From positions 14,838,501 to 14,902,500 of the forward strand of contig CANTUV010000062.1 of the NCBI GenBank assembly GCA_947685225.1: DNA of 64,000 nt. The letters are read 5' to 3'. The translations under genes were made by a program, and so were the position numbers. Positions 24,581 to 35,600 of this stretch are shown here, piece by piece (positions within the stretch are counted from its first letter, which is position 1; every line of letters starts with the position of its first letter). The notes beneath the pieces are model-generated. The model had not been told where the DNA came from and ran no database searches. It worked only from the letters and a program-made list of their open reading frames with translations. The DNA comes from Garcia nutans. Lineage: Eukaryota > Streptophyta > Magnoliopsida > Malpighiales > Euphorbiaceae.

Positions 24581-25633
24581 ATCTTATACAGTATTTGTAA
24601 CAGAAGTATTTGTGGTTGTTTTATGTAATATCAAGCAAACCATGAACTTCTATAGTTGTTTTGTGGACTTTCAATAATCTGCAGTAACTATATTTTATTA
24701 TCAGTGATGAAAAGTTAATTTGGTCAAAACAATTTTGCAAATAATTTTGTTAGTGGGAATGAAACATATTGATATCGAAATTTTAAACACTAATTTCAAC
24801 ACATATGATGGTTATACTAAATTTTGCACATATTGATATCAGATTTCGAAACACTAATTTCAACACAAAACAATTCAAATCTATAACAGTTAAAGATTTA
24901 GTTCATACTTAAACACAAAACAAATTTAAAAAAAGGAACTATTCAAATGAACAAAAATATAGATTTCCAAATACTAATTTAACAAAGTTCTTCTACACAA
25001 ATAAATTACATAGGCTGATTATCTAAATTTTGCATATACTAAAATAAAAAATTTCAAAAGACAACTTGAGTTGCATGGAATTCAAAAGTACTTGGAAAAC
25101 AAAATTTTTAACATTTGGGACACAATAAGATCACATTGTTGTGCTGGTGAAATATACTCATATTCAATTGGCGGAGCATTTAAATCCACTGGTGGCTTCA
25201 CTTGTTTCTCTTCACCATCATGTTTTAATGGAGTGTTCAAATTTTGCTATGGTTTCACTTTTTCCTTTTCATATGCATCTTCAACTTTGTTTGTAACTTT
25301 GAATGAAAATGACTTTTGGTGTGTCATATTGTTTTTTCAATTATGTTTATATTGTTGTTGTATAAAAATGTTTCAATTGTTTAATGGTTTATAATGAAAT
25401 GGCTGAAACAATTTTTGTTTTGATATGATCATTCATCTTTCTTAATTAATTATCATAAATTTGAAATCAACAATTTTATAGAATAATGTTTCTCATCATT
25501 AAAAGCACACAATAATTAATTAAGGGGCATAATTGGAAACATATGTAATATTAAAAACTCAAAATAAAAAGTGGACTACTATTTTGGGATACCCGAAAAA
25601 GAAAGTGGGACTATAATTTTGGAACCGAAGAAG
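24150..25633 (+). mobile_element. Mariner-like element remnant with right terminal repeat
   Basis: The right end at 25571-25633 reads AAAGTGG...CGAAAAAGAAAGTGGGAC...GGAACCGAAGAAG, close to the terminal repeats of plant mariner/Stowaway elements, and is followed by TA (25634-25635), the expected target. The left end was not found. 24600-25570 is A+T-rich 3' sequence with a duplicated CATATTGATATC block. Confidence 0.65.
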
Positions 25634-25635
25634 TA

Positions 25636-26115
25636 ATATCTAAAATTTGTACTTAGTTCTATAATTAAAATTAGGTTTTAGAAATAATCTAACTAGTTAT
25701 GATAAATAAACAAGGACTTTAAATTATAAAATTGAACTTTCGTTATGCTTTTGAGTAAATAGATTTTAAAGAAAGATAGTTCGTTACAAAATGAATGATT
25801 CCAAACAATATATATACCACAAAATTGTTAATATTTAATTGATTATAATTGTAATTTAAGTGGAAATAATAGCTATAAATAATTAGGGATTGTAATTTCA
25901 TAAAATGACCACATGTTCTAAAAATATTTTATTATAATTAATGTATATTTTAATTAAATAAATTAGAAATTCAATATTTATGTCATTTTAAAATTTTTAT
26001 GATTAATTCAAAAAAACATAATAAATCATTATAAAAAAAAATCTAAATATAGTTTTTATTTTATTAAAAAAGGAATTTTTTTTCAATACAACATAAAAAT
26101 ATATGAAAAAACATT
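25636..26115. other. A+T-rich intergenic DNA
   Basis: No gene, repeat unit or domain recognised. Confidence 0.5.
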
Positions 26116-26535
26116 TATAGCAGATTTGCATCAGCTAACATAAGTCCATTGCAACCTATTCTTTCTATTTTCAAATGCTTTTGCAACGAACAGTTGTTGT
26201 TGCAAATTTTGGAACGACTATAATTTGTTGCAAATATCATTGCCAATTTTACAACAGAAAAATTCCATTATAACTTTTGATGCAAACTTTGGCGCCAATC
26301 TTTTGCGCTATGATTTGTAATGAGAAAATTTTAGTTGCAAAATTTTGATGCCAATCCATTATAATGATGTTGCAAATCCATTTTTGTAACGGACGCATTC
26401 GTTGCAAATTTCTATTGCAAAATTTTCAATTTTTTTTTTATATTTTTTTGTTGGAAAGTGGTTGCAAATCTATTGCATATTTGCAATGGGTTTCAAAAAT
26501 CCATTGCAAATATTAACTTTTCTTTTAGTATAAAT
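26116..26535. repeat. TTGCAAAT-rich repeat, likely subterminal region of a DNA transposon
   Basis: About a dozen copies of TTGCAA(A/C) are packed in 400 bp in a single dominant orientation (e.g. GTTGCAAATTTT, GTTGCAAATCC, ATTGCAAATATT). Dense short motifs of this sort are typical of the subterminal zones of CACTA elements, where transposase binds. The edge near 26525 (CTTTTAGTA) may be a worn terminus. Class assignment is an inference. Confidence 0.45.
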
Positions 26536-27545
26536 ATATGCACTTTATTTATAAAATTTTAGAATTTGTTGTTGATAGTGGCAGACCCATGCTCTATATT
26601 TTTTTAATTAATTTATAATATATATTATTTTTTAAAATAAAAAATTTTGGCCCCAAAATTATAAAAAATATAAATTTATCCTATCAAATTATGTGTATAT
26701 AATTGTAAAAAAAATCTGATATTCGTAAATGTTTAGTCGAGTGATTATTGAAAATAATAATAATAATAATAATATTGATTATTTAGCCATATAATTTTAG
26801 AATAATAATAAAAAGTGCTTTCTTAAATAAAAATAAAAAAAAATAAAATTCTAGCCCTATTTTATACAAAATAGTAACAATTAAGTCTAAAAAATACTTT
26901 TATTATATTAATTTCTTATTCTTTACTCTTATTATTGTATTAATTTTTTAAAAAATTATAGCTCTAAAAAGGGTTTTTATATTAAATTGGAATGCATTTT
27001 TATTTCTTAAATATCACGAATTCAATTACATTATCTTTTTTTAGTAACTACAATGGTATAATAATATTAAAATTAGTAATTTTTTATAGTAATAGTTAAA
27101 TTCTCTCTTTTGTATAAATTATTAGAGGCATTTGTTTAAAATTATTTTTTTAAACTTGAAATATATTTTTGCTAGTTGATTTCATATAGTATGATTGAAA
27201 TTGAAATTATGTCTCATTTAATTTATTAATGTAATATCGTATTTTTATTTGAATTTATATGGACAATTATTAGATAAAATTTTAAAAAAAAGAGAGTAAT
27301 ATTATGTGTAGCAATTAAGAACTGGACTAATTACATTTATAGATGGTTGAAAAAAGGTTTGTGTAATTAAAAAATTAAAATATAAATAATTAATTTGTTA
27401 ATATAAGGAAATAAATAATGATTAATTTTTTAATTTATAGATAATTAATTTGCAAAATTTTTTGTAAACTTTTAGTCAATAAAATAATTAAACTACTAGT
27501 AGAATAATTATATTACAAAATTTTTATATATTAAGATATATATAC
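26536..27545. other. Very A+T-rich intergenic DNA
   Basis: Contains an (AAT)n microsatellite at about 26753-26775 and many homopolymer runs. No gene. Confidence 0.5.
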
Positions 27546-27599
27546 CGGGCACAACAAAAAAAATTAATTTTTAGCGGCAAATTTGTATAAACCGCCTCT

Positions 27600-28053
27600 A
27601 AACGAATAGGAAAAAAAAAAAAAAAACAAATTCTCTCTCCCCATTCTCTACCTTCTCTGCCTTTGTTTTTTCCTTTTCTCTCCCTCCCGTCAATTGGCAA
27701 CTCAGATCACCATATCCATTGGTTACCCAGCAAAGACAAAGACAGCATCTCAATCACCTCTCATTACCCATTCGGTGCTTCTCACCATCTCATCTTCATT
27801 TGCGGTATATTTTTAATTTTTGATTTTAGGGTTCTTTGTTTCTGATTTTTTCGCTTTTTTGTAATTAATTTGCTATTATTTTGTTTATGATTTGATTCTA
27901 TTTCTTAAGCTTTGGATTTTTTACAGAATTATATATAAATTATAAATCAATGTTGTTGGGCTTGTAATGGATTAACATTGCATTGGCAATACTCTTGGTC
28001 CTCTGTATGATTTCAATCAATTAACATTAGGAAATGAGCAAAAAATCGAAGGT
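27600..28053 (+). other. Gene-leader-like sequence inside the CACTA element
   Basis: A run rich in C and T (CTCTCTCCCCATTCTC...) followed by a splice-like TTTGCG|GTATAT and a T-rich stretch resembles the 5' leader and first intron of a plant gene. No protein domain follows. It may be a captured host fragment or the element's own leader. Confidence 0.3.
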
Positions 28054-28058
28054 AATTC

Positions 28059-28533
28059 TGAAAGGGGAAGAAAACCTGATTCCCCTAAAACATAAAATAT
28101 GCATAGATCACTAGATTATTCAAATTAAATTGCAAAGGGGTAAATTGCGTACCTGACATCATCGTATGTTGAAGCTGAAGACGATTTTGGAGTTTGTCGC
28201 CTTCCAGGGGATACACACTTTAAGTTTAGCGGAAGCACTACTGAAGGAACGTAATGTTCTCTCAAAATTGTTATGTTCCCCTGGAGACCACGACCCCTTA
28301 TTTATAACTGATGATAATGATTTCTATTTTGGTCCTTCAACAAAACAGAAATTCTTATCGGTCTCTACACTTATAATCCTATTACGAGTAGGACACCTCA
28401 ATAGTCAACAATCCTAATTTGATCACAACTTTAATTTGACTATCTTAATTTGACTGCAATACACATTTAAATATTAAATATATTTAGCCCATATTTAGGA
28501 TTAATTTTAATCAATATAAAATTAATTTTAACA
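28059..28533 (-). repeat. 3' LTR of the minus-strand copia
   Basis: Plus strand begins TGAAAGGGGAAG and ends TTTTAACA. Open frames on the plus strand across it are not genes. Confidence 0.9.
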
Positions 28534-28952
28534 ATCTCCCACTTGGGCTAACATATATTAAATGTAAATGTATATATCTTAATGAGCTCATAAAAGCAGT
28601 CATACTGAAGGTGCCTTAAACAATCTCGTCCATTGATTATATCGATAAAGGACTGAAGGGCCAGTCGCCACATTCATCGTGACTCAAACCACCATCAATC
28701 ACATTACCAATACTCTCAAATGATATAAATCAATAATAGGAGTGTAGCATGGAAACTACATGTAATGTGATCTAATCATGCCTGTTTCCAACTGGTCATA
28801 CTTTAGTGAGATCAATCAATAATAATACAGAGTGTAACAAAATAAATACTTTATTTTCTGCAGAAACTGAGTATTAATAACATAATATATCCATTACAAA
28901 ATAGAGTATACACAAATATAATGTAACCATAATGAATAAACTCCCACTGAAA

Positions 28953-31949
28953 CTAAATAGTCTCAAATAATGTGACACCCATATGAGCAGTGTGCTCATG
29001 AAAAACTTTCGGTATCACAGCCTTAGTGAGCGGATCCGCAATCATGGAGTTCGTTCCAATATGCTCTATGGATATCTGTCCACTCTGTACTCTCTCCCTC
29101 ACAGCCAAAAACTTAATCCCGATGTGTCTCGATCGAGAAGAGCTTCTGTTATTGTTGGAGAATAAAACTGCTGAGTTATTATCATAGTATAACTTTAATG
29201 GCCTTTCAATGCCATTCACAATGCGCAGCCCTGTGACAAAGTTCCTCAGCCAAATAGCCTGATTGGATGCCTCGTAGCTTACTACAAATTCTGCTTCCAT
29301 GGTGGAGGTAGCTACTAGATTTTGTTTCACACTCTTCCAAGAAATAGCACCGCCAGCCAAGAGATATATGTAGCCTGATGTGGATTTTCGACTGTCTTGG
29401 CATCCCGCGAAATCAGAATCAGTATATCCAATGATCTCAAGCTGATCTGATCGCCTGTATGTGAGCATATGTCCCTTAGTTCTCTGAAGATATCTCAAGA
29501 CTCTTTTGGCTGCTTTCCAATGATCCATTCCTGGATTGCTGAGATATCGCCCTAACATGCCAACTATGAATGAAATATCTGGACGAGTGCAAACTTGAGC
29601 ATACATCAGACTCCCAACTGCAGACGCATAAGGAATCTTCTGCATCTCCTGAATCTCAAGTTCACCCTTTGGACACTGATCAAGACTGAATTTATCTTCT
29701 TTAGCAACTGGGGTATCAATTGGTCTACTATTGTGCATACTAACTCGCTTGAGCACTTTCTCAATATAGCCCTTTTGTGATAATCCAAGAATACCTCGAG
29801 TACGGTCTCGATGTATTTGAATCCCTAATACAAAAGAAGCTTCACCTAAATCTTTCATCTCAAAGTGTTTTGAGAGAAAGACTTTGGTCTCGTGCAGCAA
29901 GTCCTTACAGTTAGTAGCAAGCAATATGTCATCCACATATAAGACCAAAAAGATAAACCTACTCCCACTGAACTTGTGATACACACAATCTTCCACAGCA
30001 TTTGTCTCAAAACTGAAAGAGACAACTACTTCATGGAACTTGAAGTACCACTGACGAGAAGCCTGCTTGAGTCCATAAATGGATTTCTTTAATCTGCATA
30101 CCAGTCGCTTTGGGTCTCCAGACATAAAGTTTTCTGGCTGCACCATATAGATAGTTTCATCAATGTCTCCATTGAGAAACGCAGTCTTCACATCCATTTG
30201 ATGAAGCTCAAGATCAAAATGAGCAACTAGAGCCATGATTGTCCTAAAAGAGTCCTTCGATGAAACCGGAGAGAAGGTCTCTTTATAGTCAATCCCCTCT
30301 TTCTGAGTGAAGCCTTTAGCTACAAGACGTGCCTTATATCTTTCCACATTACCTTTAGAATCCCTCTTGGTTTTAAATATCCATTTGTAACCAATGAGTT
30401 TTTTTCCTTCAGGTAATGGAACAGGATCCCAAACTTGATTGTCTTGCATTGACTTAAATTCTTCACTCATTGCCTCAATCCACTTCTGAGAGTTGGAATC
30501 CTGCATGGCATGATGAAAGCTGATAGGATCATCTTCCACCATGTCTACAGTGTCCTCATGTTCCTGAAGATATACTACATAGTCATCCAGAATAGCATTT
30601 CTTCTTTCTCTAGTGGACCTTCTTAAAAGCACAGGTTCTGGCTCAAATTCTTGAGGTTGTTGAGCTTGTACTTGAGGAAGAACAACTTCTTCATCCTGAT
30701 GGGGAAGTTGATCAACATTGTCTTGTATTGGATCCGGAATTGCTTCTGGGATATTAACAATTCTAGGAACCTGAACAGTCCCAGGAGCAAAGATAGGAAT
30801 CGACACTGAGTGTTCCTGACTCGATCCCTCCTCAAAGACAATGTTTCTAACCTTATTTCTCCCCCCAAACTCAACATCCTCAAAGAATGTTGCAATTCTC
30901 GTCTCAAAAATAGATCTGGAAGTAGGATTATAAAACTTAAAACCCCGAGATCGCTCAGAATAACCAACAAAGTAGCTACTAACAGTTTTGGAGTCCAATT
31001 TTGTCTCATTAGGCCTATAAGACCTAGCCTCAGCAGGACATCCCCAAACATGAAGGTGCTTTAGACTGGGCTTGCGTCCAGTCCAAAGCTCATAAGGTGT
31101 CTTTACAGCTGCTTTAGTTGGTACTCTGTTAAGAAGATAGACTGTTGTTTTTAATGCTTCTCCCCACAGAGACTCAGGTAAAGAAGAATGATTGATCATA
31201 CTTCTAACCATATCCATAAGAGTTATGTTACGTCTCTCAGATACACCATTCATGCTGGGTGTACCAGGCATGGTGTATTGAGGGACTATACCACAGTCCT
31301 GTAGGAAAATAGCAAATGGTCCTGGACGTTGTTCACCTGAACCGTCATATCTACCGTAGTACTCACCACCACGGTCAGATCTAACGCATTTAATCTTCTT
31401 TCCGAGTTGGTTTTCAACTTCGGCCTTATAAGATTTGAAAACATCCAGAGACTCTGATTTCTCATGAATGAGATATAGGTACCCGTAACGTGAGTAATCG
31501 TCTATGAATGATATGAAGTATCTTTGACCATTCCTTGTTGCTGTAGGGAATGGACCACAAATGTCCATATGTATCAATTCTAAGACGTTTGATGATCTGT
31601 TGGCACCTAGTCTCTTTTGTTTAGTCTGTTTGCCTTTAATACACTCAACACAGGAGTCCAAATCTGTGTAATCAAGTGTGTTTAGGATACCATCTGACAC
31701 AAGACGTTCTATTCTAGATTTGGATATGTGACCCAAACGTCTGTGCCAAAGTTCAGCTGAATTATCTATATTTCGCTTCCTTTTGGTACCTATAGTACTT
31801 ACCTGCAGGGTTTCATTATAAGAATCATTAATATCCAACATATATAGATTATCACATGCATTCAAGAAGCTAGTACCAAAAATTTTTGAATCCATAGATA
31901 AAGTAAATAAACTGTCTCCAAATGAACAAGCAAAACCAGATTTGTCCAA
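28953..31949 (-). CDS. Copia Pol: GAG-pre-integrase, integrase, RT, RNase H
   Basis: 998-codon open frame with no stop. Order: GAG-pre-integrase zinc-binding region (ELWHRRLGHISKSRIERL, CVECIKGKQTKQKR), integrase core (HMDICGPFP, FIDDYSRYGYLYL, SDRGGEY and the catalytic Glu in NGVSERRN), then RT (MDVKTAFLNGDIDE, LVLYVDDILLA) and RNase H (TDSDFAGCQDSRKSTSGY, STMEAEF, YYDNNSAVLFSNNN). The catalytic residues I can see are present. The frame opens at a TTG because it is cut from protease by a one-base deletion near 31950; no ATG of its own is evident, so it is probably not expressed as it stands. Confidence 0.85.
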   Translation of the reverse strand: MDKSGFACSFGDSLFTLSMDSKIFGTSFLNACDNLYMLDINDSYNETLQVSTIGTKRKRNIDNSAELWHRRLGHISKSRIERLVSDGILNTLDYTDLDSCVECIKGKQTKQKRLGANRSSNVLELIHMDICGPFPTATRNGQRYFISFIDDYSRYGYLYLIHEKSESLDVFKSYKAEVENQLGKKIKCVRSDRGGEYYGRYDGSGEQRPGPFAIFLQDCGIVPQYTMPGTPSMNGVSERRNITLMDMVRSMINHSSLPESLWGEALKTTVYLLNRVPTKAAVKTPYELWTGRKPSLKHLHVWGCPAEARSYRPNETKLDSKTVSSYFVGYSERSRGFKFYNPTSRSIFETRIATFFEDVEFGGRNKVRNIVFEEGSSQEHSVSIPIFAPGTVQVPRIVNIPEAIPDPIQDNVDQLPHQDEEVVLPQVQAQQPQEFEPEPVLLRRSTRERRNAILDDYVVYLQEHEDTVDMVEDDPISFHHAMQDSNSQKWIEAMSEEFKSMQDNQVWDPVPLPEGKKLIGYKWIFKTKRDSKGNVERYKARLVAKGFTQKEGIDYKETFSPVSSKDSFRTIMALVAHFDLELHQMDVKTAFLNGDIDETIYMVQPENFMSGDPKRLVCRLKKSIYGLKQASRQWYFKFHEVVVSFSFETNAVEDCVYHKFSGSRFIFLVLYVDDILLATNCKDLLHETKVFLSKHFEMKDLGEASFVLGIQIHRDRTRGILGLSQKGYIEKVLKRVSMHNSRPIDTPVAKEDKFSLDQCPKGELEIQEMQKIPYASAVGSLMYAQVCTRPDISFIVGMLGRYLSNPGMDHWKAAKRVLRYLQRTKGHMLTYRRSDQLEIIGYTDSDFAGCQDSRKSTSGYIYLLAGGAISWKSVKQNLVATSTMEAEFVVSYEASNQAIWLRNFVTGLRIVNGIERPLKLYYDNNSAVLFSNNNRSSSRSRHIGIKFLAVRERVQSGQISIEHIGTNSMIADPLTKAVIPKVFHEHTAHMGVTLFETI

Positions 31950-32446
31950 ATGGAAACAGAAATTAAATTCTGCCTAAAAGACGGAATAACAAAAGTATCT
32001 ACTAGATCCAAAAAATTTCCAGTTCTTAAACGCAATCTAAAATGTCCTATCGCCTCTACTTCTACCGGTTCGCCAGCTCCCATATAAACGTATCTTTCAC
32101 CGTCAGTTGGCTTTCGGTAACTTAGGCAACCCTGCATTGAAACACTTATGTGACTAGTAGCACCAGAATCTATCCACCAAGTGTTTCTAGGTATCGAAGT
32201 TAAATTAACTTCAGAACAGACTAAAACCAAATATTTTCCCTTATCAGCAGTCTTATTATTAGTATTTTCATTCATAGGGACAAAGTTGGGATTACACGGC
32301 ATGCTAGCTGAATTCAGAGAAAATAAATAATAAATAAATGACATAAGCTCACAATCCACAAAAAATTGAAACAAATCACAGAAGTAGAGTTTAAATATTG
32401 GAAACAAAATACCGGACACAACATTAATATTCTCATCTTTGGACAT
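31862..32446 (-). pseudogene. Gag-start/protease fusion with frameshift into pol
   Basis: The real start is probably the ATG near 32300 (MPCNPNFVPMNENTNN). This short block aligns with the first residues of gag in the 53.6 kb relative (NINSVPMLNGTN) and then runs straight into the protease region (KGKYLVLVCSEVNLTSIP), so some 270 codons of gag, including the zinc knuckle, are missing in frame. The protease active site WWIDSGATSHIS is intact. After LISVS the frame is lost: compared with the relative, one base is missing near 31950. Codons upstream of the ATG are leader sequence. Confidence 0.75.
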
Positions 32447-32641
32447 AAAATATTAACTGTAATTGGTATCTCAACGCAGTAATCAAATATTGACAATTCA
32501 GTCCTGTCAAATAATAAACCTTCCTTTGGGCCGATTTATTATCCACATGGATGAACACATAATAATTATCACATATTTATTACCGCAAAGTATTCTCAAT
32601 TCAGCCAGATAGCAACCTTCCTTTGGGCCGGTTTACTACCC
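32424..32641 (-). other. Leader with three CCAAAG-loop hairpins (copia, 28 kb copy)
   Basis: In element sense (right to left) three stem-loops have 12-base loops at 32618-32629, 32521-32532 (both GGCCCAAAGGAA) and 32434-32445 (TGTCCAAAGATG). Stems: about 10 pairs with one bulge; 10 pairs plus GU pairs (ATAATAAATC with GGTTTATTAT); and 8 pairs (TTAATATT/AATATTAA) with a small internal loop. Loop-to-loop spacing is 97 and 87 nt. Confidence 0.7.
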
Positions 32642-33514
32642 GCAATGAATTTTAATATACCTGTCTAATATCCCAAAGAAATTAATTTACACAATAGAGG
32701 TCACTTTGGTAACTTTTTGCTTCAATTAATTTATTATTAAAAATATTAGACACAATCAGGACTAAAATACCAAAATTTAGACTCAATAAAATTAATAAAT
32801 GGATTGCAATATTTATATTAATTAAATTTAAATTTAATAAAATTCTCAAACTAATTAAAATAAATATTGCAATAAAAAATAAACTTTTACACCTTGTATT
32901 TTTCCCAAATCAGAATGGAGTAATTTTAGCGTTGCTTCTGATTTGACATTATAATTTAACAAATTAGCCACTGATAAATTAGTCACATGGATTACTGCTA
33001 AATTCTTGACTGCACCATGATCGAATTCCATAGTCTCTATTTATAAAGTCACGTATTACTTATTCAGACTTTGTGTATACAACTGTGAGATAGCAAGGTT
33101 CAGATCTTCATGAAAAATCAAATTAGCGAATTTGAAGCTTTCGTGAATTTGATCAAATTAGCGTTGCTTTAAGGAGGTCCATAATCCAAAAAAAAAAAAA
33201 AAACAAAAGCCTCAAATTCACGGAACACAATTTTTTTTAACTTTAATTAATTAATTTACATAATTAATCAACCAAAAATTAATTAATTCCAGAAAAAATC
33301 ACATACACAAATTCAAGTCCATAAATTCGATTTTTTTCAGAATCAATTAAATAATCTCAGTAATTTAATCCAAAAAAAACAAATCAAACCAAAATCCAAA
33401 TGAAATTGATTCCAGAAAAAACACAATAATCAGATAAACCAAATTCCGATTAAATTCTAGAATCAACAGACAAACACCGCAATTAAATTCGAAAACCTAG
33501 CAACCTAGCATAGG
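32642..33514 (-). other. 5' leader of the minus-strand copia
   Basis: Non-coding, very A+T-rich sequence between the PBS and the hairpin triplet, with repeated AATTAATTAA tracts. No open frame of note. Confidence 0.6.
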
Positions 33515-33526
33515 GCTCTGATACCA
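33515..33526 (-). promoter_or_regulatory. Primer-binding site (initiator tRNA-Met)
   Basis: The minus strand reads TGGTATCAGAGC, two bases from the LTR end. Confidence 0.9.
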
Positions 33527-33528
33527 AT

Positions 33529-34003
33529 TGAAAGGGGAAGAAAACATGATTCCCCTAAAACATAAAATATGTATAGATCACTAGATTATTCAAATTAAAT
33601 TGCAAAGGGGTAAATTGCGTACCTGACATCATCGTATGTTGAAGCTGAAGACGATTTTGGAGTTTGTCGCCTTCCAGAGGATACACACTTTAAGTTTAGC
33701 GGAAGCACTACTAAAGGAACGTAATGTTCTCTCAAAATTGTTATGTTCCCCTGAAGACCACGACCCCTTATTTATAACTGAATAGAATGATTTCTATTTT
33801 GGTCCTTCAACAAAACAGAAATTCTTATCGGTCTCTACACTTATAATCCTATTACGAGTAAGACACCTCAATAGTCAACAATCCTAATTTGATCACAAGT
33901 TTAATTTGACTATCTTAATTTGACTGCAATGCACATTTAAGTATTAAATATATTTAGCCCACATTTAGGATTAATTTTAATCAATATAAAATTAATTCTA
34001 ACA
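33529..34003 (-). repeat. 5' LTR of the minus-strand copia
   Basis: Same ends as the 28059-28533 copy (TGAAAGGGG to TTCTAACA). PBS adjoins at 33515-33526. Confidence 0.9.
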
Positions 34004-34028
34004 AATTCCACTCCATTCAAGAATGAAG

Positions 34029-34585
34029 TGTCAAAAATGGTGGCTCATTTCCACTAAAATTGTCAAAGATTATGGCTGAAATGGTGACTTGAAATTAAAA
34101 ATTAATTTGTTAGATTTGTTTACAATTCCCACATCGGGAATTTATAGGAATTGAGCTTAAGTTTTTGGCTATAAATTAAGGTCAATTCCTTAGGTTTCAA
34201 TTTGTCCCAACTTGTCCTGAATTTGTATATTAGACAAGTTTTCTCTTCTTCTTCTTTTGTAATATTTTTTTAGTGAAATATAATTTGGTAGTGTCTGAGG
34301 ACGTAGACATAATTGGCCGAACCTCGTTAAATTTTGGTGGCTATCTCTTTTATTTATTTAATAGCTATTTGTTGGGCAAAACTTTGTTTTGGTGGTTATT
34401 GTGAAAAGAGATTACATGTCTAGGTAAATTCTGTCAAACGACGCGTAAGTATAAGGAAAGTGGGTTTTAAGTGAGACCGCTTGTGACTCCTCCACTTTCC
34501 TGGAAATTTACTTGGTGTAGTTTTTATCACAGTAATTCACAAATTATTTTTTTAATTCGGTAAAAAAAGCTCAATTTCCACAACA
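34029..34585 (+). repeat. 5' LTR of the Tnt1-like element
   Basis: Begins TGTCAAAAATGGTGG and ends TTTCCACAACA, followed by AT and the PBS. Confidence 0.9.
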
Positions 34586-34587
34586 AT

Positions 34588-34599
34588 TGGTATCAGAGC
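34588..34599 (+). promoter_or_regulatory. Primer-binding site (initiator tRNA-Met)
   Basis: TGGTATCAGAGC directly downstream of the 5' LTR. Confidence 0.9.
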
Positions 34600-34731
34600 C
34601 GAGGGTTTGAAGTATTCACTGTGGTTGCGGCTAAGTCTGATCTTCCACATAAAAAAGGATCCTTGGTTTTGTTTTCGCATTTTTTTGAAAAAAAATTTTT
34701 GGTAGCTATTAAATAAATATTTGTAGCAGAA

Positions 34732-35600
34732 ATGACAGACAATAAGAAAAATACCACACCTGTTACTGCAGCATCGTCCTCGTCAACTTTAGTAAGGAAT
34801 GTTGTTACAAATGCAAGATTTGCAGTGGAGATTTTCGATGGCACTGGTCATTTCGGCATGTGGCAAAGCGAACTTCTAGATGCTCTTTTTCAGCAAGGTC
34901 TAGATGTTGCTATTGAAGAGGAGAAACCCCAAGAAATGGAGGAGACAGAGTGAAAAACTATCAATCGTCTGGCATGTGGTACAATTCGTTCTTGTCTTTC
35001 TAGAGAGCAAAAATATGCTTTCTCGAAAGAAACTTTAGCAAACAAATTGTGGAAGGCATTGGAGGAGAAATTTTTGAAGAAAAACAATCAGAACAAACTC
35101 TTTATGAAGAAGAGACTGTTTCGCTTCAATTATGTTCCCGGTACCACGATGAATGAACACATCACAAATTTTAATTAGTTGGTGGCTGATCTGTTTAATT
35201 TGGATGTGGTCTTTGAAGACGAAGATTTGGCACTGCTGTTGTTGGCATCTCTCCCTGACGAGTTTGAGTTTCTTACAACGACTCTACTCCACGAGAATAA
35301 GGAAGTGACTTTAAGTGATGTATGTGCTGATCTATATAGTCATGAATTGAGAAAGAAAGAAAAAGAGAGGACAAGTGAAGTAGAAGCTCTGGTAATTGGA
35401 GGCCGTTAGCAAAGCCAGAAAAAAGGAGGAAAGAAAAGTAGATCCCGTTCGAAAACTAGAGTTGGGAAAGATGAGTGTGCCTTTTGTCATGAGAAAGGTC
35501 ACTGTAAGAAAGATTGTCCAAAGCTTAAAGCCAAGGGCAAAACTGTTGTTGATTCAAATGTAGCTGAATGTGAAGATTCAGAATCATCCTTCTCATTAGT
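34732..35600 (+). pseudogene. Tnt1-like gag
   Basis: Starts at ATG 34732. Motifs: FDGTGHFGMWQSELLDAL, then after a stop TGA at 34951-34953 (family has Trp) CLSREQKYAF, LWKALEEKF, LFRFNYVPGTTMNEHI and LLASLPDEFEFLTTTL. The zinc knuckle CAFCHEKGHCKKDC is near 35475. Further stops are in the FN*LVADL segment near 35176 and at 35407-35409. Same frame throughout, so decay is by nonsense changes. Confidence 0.85.

Larger units (their letters stand above)
28059..34003 (-). mobile_element. Ty1/copia retrotransposon, complete ends, gag largely deleted
   Basis: 5945 bp with 475-bp LTRs (28059-28533 and 33529-34003) about 97% alike by eye (some 13 differences). PBS for initiator tRNA-Met at 33515-33526, polypurine tract CAAGTGGGAGAT at 28534-28548, and a perfect 5-bp TSD AATTC at 28054-28058 and 34004-34008. 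Coding sequence: a gag-start/protease fusion (31862-32446) and a long pol (28953-31949). It is a relative of the element at 52071-58715, with the same protein layout and leader hairpins. Confidence 0.93.

Noticed and set aside
25071..25394. 107-codon plus-strand frame
   Set aside because: Sits in the 3' non-coding part of the mariner remnant; Phe/Cys-rich translation without a recognised domain.
27663..28058. First exon of a host gene disrupted by the copias
   Set aside because: Leader-like sequence and splice-like sites are present, but joining 28058 to 39402 gives no recognisable protein; a CACTA interior explains the position better.
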